Of a stretch of DNA of 64,000 nt, positions 56,650 to 64,000 are shown one piece after another (the first letter of the stretch is position 1; each line of letters begins with the position of its first letter). Position numbers and translations under genes: made by a program. The notes under the pieces were generated by a model that had not been told where the DNA came from, did no database searches, and saw nothing but the letters and a program-made list of their open reading frames with translations. Origin of the DNA: Lasiosphaeris hirsuta (Eukaryota; Ascomycota; Sordariomycetes; Sordariales; Lasiosphaeriaceae); NCBI GenBank assembly GCA_030549175.1, contig JAUKUA010000007.1:62001-126000 (forward strand), in the 5' to 3' direction.

Positions 56650-57380
56650 AGGACACTTGCGGACCCCCGGCTTCCTAAAAGGTACTTTATGATAAGGCCT
56701 CGTAGGGATGAGTGCTTCCCGAGTCTACCAGGGGGCAAACAAGGATTTCGCCCCAAAGGTCGGAGTTCTTGTCCGGATGAGGCAGAAGCCGGAGTAGTCG
56801 GACACTGCCCTTGGGGAAATGACAGTATAGAGACATAGTAATGAGCAAGGAATACGTCAGCTAGAAGGGAGATTGTCGATGTCAAGAAAGCGATGCCGAG
56901 AGGAGGTGAAAGCAGAGAGCTTCCCTTCCATCTGAATGCATGTTGGTGCCTAACCGCTTGTTGGCCGAATTGCAACCAATCTCATTTCTAACTGGCCCGT
57001 TTCGTTGCCAGTGGTGCGTGAGAGGTGCATTACCCTGGCTGACTGGTTCTCTCCCTTGAACTATTATTGGCCCCCTTCACAAACCCATACTGAGCCTGCA
57101 CAATGCATGCTTACAAGGCGTACCCCGTACAAACAGAACCCTACTTGAAGGGAATGTGTCGGACGTGCCGCCGTAGGCGATGCGGGCCGAGCAGCGTCTA
57201 CTTCTAGTCTTATTTCTTTAACTTCTACGTCTTTGCGATATTATCGAGGTAAGATAGGCAGGCAGTTTTTTTTTCCCCTTGATCACTGGGATCATTCATA
57301 GATTTTAGGGGTTTCTAACTTGGTACCTACCCCGAGTCACTGTTTCAGATCAAGCAGCAGATATAGTAGTGTCAACCTCA
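56650..57380. other. intergenic
   Basis: No gene was recognised. At about 57150-57200 a tiny frame reads MCRTCRRRRCG, superficially like half of a Zn2Cys6 cluster, then stops. Confidence 0.35.
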
Positions 57381-59173
57381 TCACAACGTGTACCTGAAGC
57401 GAGGGTGCCGATGGCCGAGACGGTGTGCATCTCGTTGCACAAGCCGCTCATCTCTATCGCCACGGTCCCTCTTTCCATTTTCCCACCTCAAGTAGGCAAT
57501 CTGCACACAGCTAAGGGCCAGTGTAAGTGCCAGAGCCCCAAGGTTGATAGAGTGGCCGAGGACATATTTTGGACTAACACCAGAGCACGGGTTGTGTCAG
57601 TATCGACACCATCCTGCAAAGACAGGTAGAAAAGAGAGGGGAAACTGACGAATCTCTTTGAAGATATATAAACGTGCCAATGAAGGCAGAGCAGTTAGCG
57701 ATGGAGATGACAACGCCCACTCCAAAGGCCCTCACGTAATGTGGCGCGAGGTTGTTGGCAACCCACCCCTGAGGCTCGCGTTAGCGTGGTCTTGACCGAG
57801 TCAAGGCATGCGCTCAGCAGGCTCAGCAGGCTCAGCAGGCCCAAGACTTACCATGAGCATGGGTGAGGCCTGGAACACCCCCATGGCGATGAGGAAGGTG
57901 CCGGCATACTTCACGGCGTTCCGGTCCGAGACAAGCAACATGACGTAGCCACAAATGCCAACAATCGTCCCTACCACGATGAAGAGACCGCGGTGCTTTG
58001 TCTTGTCGGAGAAGTGGGCAGCCAGGATCACGACCAAGAAGCCCGCCATGTTGGGCGGGACGGTAAACAGTTGGGCGACAGTGGACTTGTAGCCCATGCC
58101 CGCAACGATGGAGGGAAGGAAAAGCGAGAAGCTCTAGACATGGTAGACGAGGTTAGTATAAATCTCAACCTCGCTAGCCACTGAGCCGGACATACATAAA
58201 GGGGCACGAGGAGGAAGAACCAGATGGCAGCGCAAAGATAGGTCTGCGGAGCCTTCAGGGCCATCTTGACCCAGTACCAGTCAAACTCTTCGTGGTCCAC
58301 ATCAATCGTAGTCGATCCGCTGGCATCTATCCTCATGCGTCGGAGAGCCCACTCCTTTTCATCGTCGGTGAGAAATTTGGCGCTGGCGGGGGTGTCGGGC
58401 ATGAAGAAGAAGCAGATGATGCCAAAGACGACCGTGATGGCCCCCTCAACTATCCGACGTCAGCACCCTCTCGAGGACCTGATACGGGGTCCCAGACAAC
58501 ATACCGAAAAAGATCCACGGCCACCTGTTATACCCGCCGTACGAAATCTGCCCCAGCGCCGACGCCAACAACCCACCAAACGCGCCGCTCAGCGGAGCGG
58601 CGCAGTAGAACAACCCACTGCGATACAGCAACTGATGCCGGCGGTAAAACATGGCGAGGTAAATAATCACACCCCCCAAAATCCCACCCTCAAACATGCC
58701 CAGCAGCACGCGGCACACGACCAGGCCGGCAAACGACGTGGTGAAGCCGATGCAGGTGCACACGAGGCCCCAGGCGGTGATGAGGGCCGGCAGGTAGACG
58801 CCGGCGCGCACGCGCTTCAGCAGCAGGTTGCTCGGCACGTCGACGAGGATGTAGGGCACGTAGAATACGAGCAGGGCCACGTTGAACGACGTGCCCGTGT
58901 CGATGCCGAGCTGCTCGGGTAGGCCAGCCAGCTTGGCGTTGCCGATGTTGCTGCGGTCGATGAAGGAGAAGAGCCTGGAAATGTTAGTAGGCCGTGATGG
59001 GAGTGGGGGGGTGGGGGGGCGGACCAGATGCCAAAGAGCCAGGGGAGGATGTGCAGGTCGAACTTGCGGTTAAGGCGCTTGTCGAGCTCGGGGTGGTCCT
59101 CGGCCTGTGCCGAGAGGGCCTTTTCGGCGTGGACTATGTCGTCGTTGACGACGGCGTCGGTCTTGTCGTCCAT
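57381..59173 (-). CDS. MFS transporter, anion:cation symporter (allantoate permease-like)
   Basis: Six exons (59173-59025, 58974-58505, 58449-58196, 58133-57852, 57768-57650, 57573-57381) encode 488 aa. It is a major facilitator of the Dal5/allantoate-permease type, a plasma-membrane uptake carrier for organic anions or vitamins. Family marks are NRKFDLHILPWLFGIWLFSF, DRSNIGNAKLAGL, VPSNLLLKR, the GRILLG-like VCRVLLGMFEGGI, a long central loop rich in charged residues (TDDEKEWALRRMRID), GMGYKSTVAQLFTVPPNMAG, WVANNLAPHYVRAFG and LRWENGKRDRGDRDERL at the end. Twelve membrane helices are expected. The first intron has a weak GTCCGC donor but restores IWLFSFIDRSN exactly. A GCTGAGCCT triplet repeat lies in intron 4. 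No defects were seen. Confidence 0.9.
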
Positions 59174-60596
59174 TTTGGTGGAGGGGGTTTACCGGCGAGG
59201 GTCACTTTGTGGAGGGACAATTACAGCAGAAACTCTCTTGCAACGAAGGTATGCAGTCAAGATATCTTTGGTGGACAAGCATCCTTGCCATCCCCAACAT
59301 ACGCGATTCCACGATTCCGGGGGCCAGATGAACTGCCGGTGAGGGGCTGCGGGCTCATGACCACTCAGACAGTGGGTTGGTGCCAGGGTTGGTTCACCAT
59401 CTGGAGCCTCTCTTCCAGGAGATTTGGTCAGCGTTGCATTCCTCCGCGCCCAGAGCCCGCAATGGGACAGGGTGGCCGAGCGTTGGTGATGGCCTCAGCG
59501 AATCACCTCGATGGATCCAAGCTATGCTGGCAACTACCCCAGAGCTTCCCCGCAAATCTCCATGTTTTGGGGTGCAGACGGTCGCCGTAAGAGCGGGCAC
59601 CGTCTTTGGCCGTCAGCACTTACCAAAGGGGTGGAGTGGACACTGGCAGCGGTGCAAGATGAATGCAGAAGGTCTGGAGAAACTCCCCGATGGAAGTTTA
59701 CCTTGTATTGGACAAATTTTCTAGGGTTCCCCTGGAGGTAGCAACCAACATACCTACTCCGTCAAGTTACCAATTTTCTTCAAACTTGTTGATCGAGATT
59801 TGGATTGGACTGCTACGCATCATGATCGTCGCGTTAGCCGACACCAATGAGAAACAAACCAACCATTAATTATTCACCATATTTAACGAGCGGCGGAATG
59901 CATCCTTTCCTTTTGCCAAAAAGTGTCATAATATGGGGTCCAGTTTCTTGCCAAATAACACCCCCCGTCACTAGGGAGAATGGCCCAGCGGCGGGGGTGC
60001 TGACCTGACGACAACTAGGCTCCTCAGTATCATCGTTAACCTTGATTCGCCAGGTTATATGTTCAATTCATGTTCGAGTAAAATCCGTCCGGGGATTTTG
60101 GTAACCACCACCTCCTCCAGCCTGCCCCCACGGGCCGTCTAAGGGGGTTGGGCAGGTGAGCTTTTACCAGTTTAATTTTCTTTCCTTTCATCTCGTCCCT
60201 TGCAATTTTTTCAATAGCTTAGTTCCTAAAGGTATTGCCAGTGTTGCAGTCCGCCTGTAGTCGCAAGGGCAGCTACTACGTAGACTGTCTTTGGGGTAGC
60301 ACGGCATCGATCAAGTTCCTCCAAGACAGCCATGAGGGAGCCAGCAGGATTACCTGCGTCCAAGAAGTACGGCTCCTCACCGGCGGGCTGAGAGAAATTG
60401 ACGCATAACAGTCTCGGGTCACACAGCGTCAGGGGCGCCACGTAGGCCATCCGATTGGGACAAGGCAGGACACAATTGCACGGCACCTGCTTCTGACATG
60501 CAAAGCGATGAGGATGGTTAGGCAGAAATGGGTGCAGAAATGGGTGGTGAGATAGAAGTTCACTTCAATTTCATCCCAGACTCTGTGTATCGCTAG
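59174..60596. other. intergenic between divergent genes
   Basis: Upstream region of the MFS gene (minus) and of the second HET gene (plus). Small frames (for example 59377-59724 plus, 60226-60486 minus) have no recognisable features. No RNA gene was identified. Confidence 0.4.
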
Positions 60597-63026
60597 ATGT
60601 TTCTTTCGCATGTACTACCAGGTACAAACAGGACCAAGACGCCGGACCAGATGAAAATGGAGCAGCGTGCGGTGAGATCAATCAGGAGGAAACACGAAGG
60701 CTTGATCGAAGTGTCTATGGCATGCCCAGAGCGGTCCTACGTCGAGCTACACGTCCCTACCGATATCTACTCGGTGAAACAAATCACCTTCAAAACACTT
60801 TCCCATGATCAGGGTCGGTTTCTAACTCGGCCAGTCTCAGCGCGGCGCTAACACGAGCTAGGGTTCAGCCACAACGCAGACAAGTACGGCGGGACCTACG
60901 AATGGTCGTACACCTGGTTCGTCGTGGCCGTCTTCACTCCTGGGGGGCACAACCGCGTCCCCCGACGCAACCTGCAATACAATGTCCACGCAAAGGCTGA
61001 GTTTACGCGGCATGAGATATGCTGGGCGGCAGACAGCGAGGACCCATCGATCCGCGAATGGCTCGCATCCATCAGGGGCGGAGATTCCATCCACGTCATC
61101 CCCAAGGCGCAGTGGGCGGCGTGGGTCAACTATGTGCAGGAGGTCGAGATTGAGCTCGTCGGGAACGAGCACACCGCTCCGCCCACTGGCAGCTCTTCGT
61201 CAATGGACCTGGCAGCCGACCGCCCCAGCTGCTACCGACCGCTTGACCAGAGTTCAGGGGAGATCCGCCTCATTATACTCGATGAAGGAATCATCAGCGA
61301 CCCATTGTCGTGCTCGCTTGTGTATACGACTCTCTCACAGTCTGAGGAAACGTACGAGGCTCTCTCATACTGCTGGGGAGACCCAAGAGTGAGAAGTGAC
61401 ATGCTATGCAAAGTCCCGGGGCAAGATGGGGGTCAAGAACATGTGCTCTCCATCACATGGGCGCTATACACGGCGCTGCAAAGACTCCGCTTCGCCGACC
61501 GAAAGCGCGTCCTCTGGATCGACGCGATATGCATCAACCAGGACGATCTCGGCGAGAGGGCCGGCCAAGTCGCCATCATGAGGGACGTTTATGCCAACGC
61601 ATCCTCGGTCGCGATATGGCTAGGAGACGGCCACGAGAACGAAAGATCGAGACTAGCCCTCAAAACCGTCAAGGCAATCCAAGAGCGCGTGGACCAGCGG
61701 GGTGGCTCGCTTGGATCCGAGTCGTCAGCGATAGACCCATCATCCGAAAACGACGCGCACCACCCGCTTCAGGACCACAACGGAGCATACTACTTCATCC
61801 TCGACTGGCGGCTGTTCGAGTCCCCCTGGTTCCGACGGACCTGGGTCGTGCAGGAAGTCTTCAACGCCCGCTCGGCCGTCGCCTACTGCGGCACCGAGGT
61901 GCTCCCGTGGGCTTCCATCCTCCGGGTAAACCGCTGCATCGGAGTGAACCGGATGATGCCCAACATGACCCACACCACCTTCCTGCCCGCCATCTTCGAG
62001 GCCCTCTTCCCAGCCGGGACGGGGGACGGCCAAGCTTCCGACGCGGCCCTCCTAGACGTGCTGATCATGGGGCTGGACCTCGACGCGACCGATCCCCGCG
62101 ACAAGCTATTTGCCATGCTGCAGTTCGGCCGAGAGACCAGCGAGCTGGACCGGCTCCCTCCCGACGCTGCCGTCGACTACACCCGGCCCGTCGCCGAGGT
62201 GTTTGCCCGCTTCACCAAGTGGTGGATTGCCGAGCACAAGAGCCTGCGCATACTGTCGGCCATCCAAGCCCTGGAGGGAAGAACGTGGCAAGCGACATGC
62301 CTCGACCCCCATAGCAACGACGACACCACCACCACCACCACCACCACCACCACTACCACCACCACCACTACCACCACTACCACCACCACCCCCTACCTCC
62401 CGACGTGGTCCTGGGGCTACCGCGGCCGCAGCAACTGGGCCGTTGGCCTGCTGGGCCTGTCTTCCCAGTACCGCGCGTCCCATGCCTCCACGCCAGACAT
62501 CACCACGTCGTCCCCCTGGCGCGAGCTAGCCCTGCAGGGCGTCCGCGTCGCCACCATCGCTTCCATCACGCGGTACCCCTACTTCGCCGACCCCGCCACC
62601 CGCGAGGGCCTGCACCGCGCGTACGTCGCCCTGTTTGATCCGCTAGACCTGACGGGCAAGTGGTCGGAACGGCTGTGGCCGAGCCGGGTCGAGACGTATG
62701 TCATGGATGATGACGAGGCGCTGGGGAGGAGTCACTTTTCGGCGCATTATGAGTCGGCGGGGGGGACGACGGCGTTAGAGTGTCATAGTCCGTGTTTTTT
62801 TCGGACGGGGGATGGGGTCGAGGGGCTGTGCCCGGTCCGGGCGGGGGTGGGGGATTGTATTGTGGTGCTGTATGGGGGGGCGGTGCCGTTTGTTCTGAGG
62901 GAAAGAAAGGGGGAGGGTCTGTGGGAGTTTGTGGGCGAGTGTTACTTGGAGGGATATATGCAAGGCCGGGCGGTCGAGGAGCGAGGGGGGGGTTGTGCCC
63001 TGGCTGAGACGTTTGTTTTGGTGTGA
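60597..63026 (+). CDS. HET-domain protein with polythreonine linker
   Basis: Two exons (60597-60813, 60862-63026) give 793 aa. The N-terminal part, about 190 residues (SHDQGFSHNADKYGGTYEWS and HNRVPRRNLQYNVHAKAEFT), is a module found before or beside HET domains in many fungal proteins. The HET core follows: YEALSYCWGD, RVLWIDAICINQDDLGERAG with SSVAIWLGD, and FESPWFRRTWVVQEV. DPRDKLFAMLQF and a C-terminal GDCIVVLYGGAVPFVLRE segment complete the usual order. An uninterrupted run of about 22 Thr (ACC/ACT codons, 62325-62390) links the HET part to the C-terminal region. The start is uncertain because the first 20 codons look weak, and a later ATG at 60651 or 60657 is possible. No defects were seen. 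Confidence 0.88.
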
Positions 63027-63793
63027 TGGCTGTTCAGTTCGTATGCTTCATCCAACGTCGACCTGAGAAACTCGGTGGGAATTATTGGCGTCTCCTAATA
63101 TCTCTCACGTCCGCCGCCCCACTGTCCGAGCCATCTTTGACAACCGAGAGACCTCGACTAGGTCTTAGGTTAGGGATGTAGGGTTCAAGTTACTCTTACC
63201 CCTGAGGTAAACATGGATGTCAACAGAAAGTTGAAAACAGAAAGTTAACGTCGCAAGCCACTAAACTCTTCCTCCTCAATTCGGTTTCCAGTCAAAAAGC
63301 CCGTTGAGGATGTGGAGAGTCACCTGGGACTTAAAGTTTTCAACGGTATTTATGTATTTCAACAATCGTTCGAATCTTCAAACCTTTTTTTTTCCTGACC
63401 ATCTCCGACTCTGCCAGTCGACACTTGGACGGGAACCCCGACCTGATAAGGGACCATATCATCTCAAATCTGCCAGATATTTCGTGGATAATTCCATCAC
63501 TTCCAACACTTCCAGCGCTACCAGACGTCTTAGAGACGCTCGGGCTTCCACCCCCGCCACCACTCCCCTCATTCCCGGACATTTTCTCGATTTTTCGACC
63601 TGCAAATCTACCGACCGCGACTCCGACATCATATCCAACGCGCCCCGAACTCGCAAGACTTCCAACACCATCTCGACCGGCCAACCCTCGTCAACCTACC
63701 ACCCTCCCTCTCGAATCCCTCCCCGCCAACCCCCCTCGATCCACCACCACCACCAGACCACCCATCCCCTTCGGCCTAGTCCCCAACGCCGCC
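63027..63793. other. intergenic or 5' part of the right-edge gene
   Basis: From about 63340 one plus-strand frame stays open to the window end and reads protein-like from 63405 (SDSASRHLDGNPDLIRDHII, SNLPDISWIIP, then Pro/Leu repeats), but no ATG lies in it before 63794. It may be the body of a gene whose first exon is further upstream, with CTGCCAG near 63417 as a possible acceptor. Confidence 0.35.
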
Positions 63794-64000
63794 ATGGTGC
63801 CCCAACCACGAGACGACATGGCCCTCGTCCCCCTCCAATCCTCCTCCACCACCACCACCGACGACGACGACAAGGCCTCACCCACCTTCCACCTCTCGGC
63901 CCCCCGCCCCCGCCTCCACTCGCGCCTCCTGGCCAAATCAAAGCAAACCCTCCGCCGCACCCAGCACCCCCTCAGCGTCCTCCTCCCACACCTCCACCTC
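63794..64000 (+). CDS. Pro-rich protein, partial at window edge
   Basis: The first ATG of the open frame (GCCGCCATGGTG, strong context) starts MVPQPRDDMALVPLQSSSTT, followed by an Asp run and a basic stretch (RLHSRLLAKSKQTLRRTQH). The frame runs off the end of the window. It is open upstream to about 63340, so this may be an internal methionine. No family was recognised. Strong C-rich codon bias fits a genuine GC-rich fungal gene. Confidence 0.5.
   Translation, partial: MVPQPRDDMALVPLQSSSTTTTDDDDKASPTFHLSAPRPRLHSRLLAKSKQTLRRTQHPLSVLLPHLHL

Noticed and set aside
57150..57200. Zn2Cys6-like MCRTCRRRRCG
   Set aside because: Only three cysteines in a frame that stops a few codons later, with no surrounding regulator.
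62110..62529. Polyproline and polyvaline frames over 62325-62390
   Set aside because: Alternative readings of the ACC/ACT microsatellite. Only the polythreonine frame is continuous with HET motifs.
1..64000. CRISPR arrays, tRNA or rRNA genes, bacterial-style operons
   Set aside because: No regular repeat-spacer array and no cloverleaf or conserved rRNA segments were found by eye. Spliced genes show a eukaryotic genome. A dedicated tRNA scan would settle the RNA question.

Overview
The window is nuclear DNA of a filamentous ascomycete (Pezizomycotina, most likely a Sordariomycete). The evidence is short introns (about 50-90 nt) with GT donors and CTAAC/CTGAC branch points, two HET-domain genes, a LaeA-like methyltransferase, DUF1996, DUF3176, CVNH and MFS families, GC-rich coding DNA, and interspersed AT/TA-rich gene-poor tracts full of broken genes. 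Several stops replace glutamine codons (CAA/CAG to TAA/TAG), as expected of C-to-T decay such as RIP. Exon models were built by eye from splice consensus and reading frame, without transcripts or database searches.

Layout. 1-7 kb: TA-rich sequence, a Pro/Gln-rich Cys-tailed small protein gene, and a P450 relic. 7-12 kb: an intact HET gene and a secreted DUF1996 gene. 12.5-14.5 kb: a transmembrane relic and a GPI-type VWA gene that has lost its VWA core. 15.2-19.7 kb: a five-exon gene joining a GHKL (Hsp90-like) ATPase to a C5-cytosine-methyltransferase fold whose catalytic motifs have decayed. 21.5-24 kb: a zinc-finger-family gene fragment and a dispersed polyketide synthase corpse. 25.2-27.2 kb: a DUF3176 membrane protein gene with a frameshift in a G run. 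28-30.7 kb: an inverted-repeat element, a dispersed TGAGC-rich repeat and a perfect 53-bp tandem duplication. 31.2-33.7 kb: a seven-exon gene predicted to encode patatin lipase - membrane segment - AIG1/IMAP-like GTPase - membrane segment. 35.7-38.4 kb: an ankyrin relic, a charged probably nuclear protein, and a truncated phosphotransferase copy. 40-49.5 kb: a secreted repeat protein, LaeA-like methyltransferase, broken CBM1 protein, PAF-acetylhydrolase-like enzyme, and Ser/Thr-rich surface protein. 51.4-54.6 kb: a CVNH lectin and a complete cytochrome P450. 55.4-56.7 kb: a truncated APH-family gene abutting a frameshifted TPR/ankyrin gene. 57.3-63 kb: an MFS transporter and a second HET gene. 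At the right edge a Pro-rich reading frame runs out of the window.

How the genes fit together. There is no convincing biosynthetic cluster. Genes of the self/non-self and programmed-death type recur (two HET genes, the patatin-GTPase fusion, ankyrin and TPR/ankyrin relics), mixed with surface and secreted proteins and eroded repeats, as in a fast-evolving accessory region. The two candidates for undescribed systems are the GHKL ATPase-pseudo-DNA-methyltransferase and the patatin-GTPase fusion.
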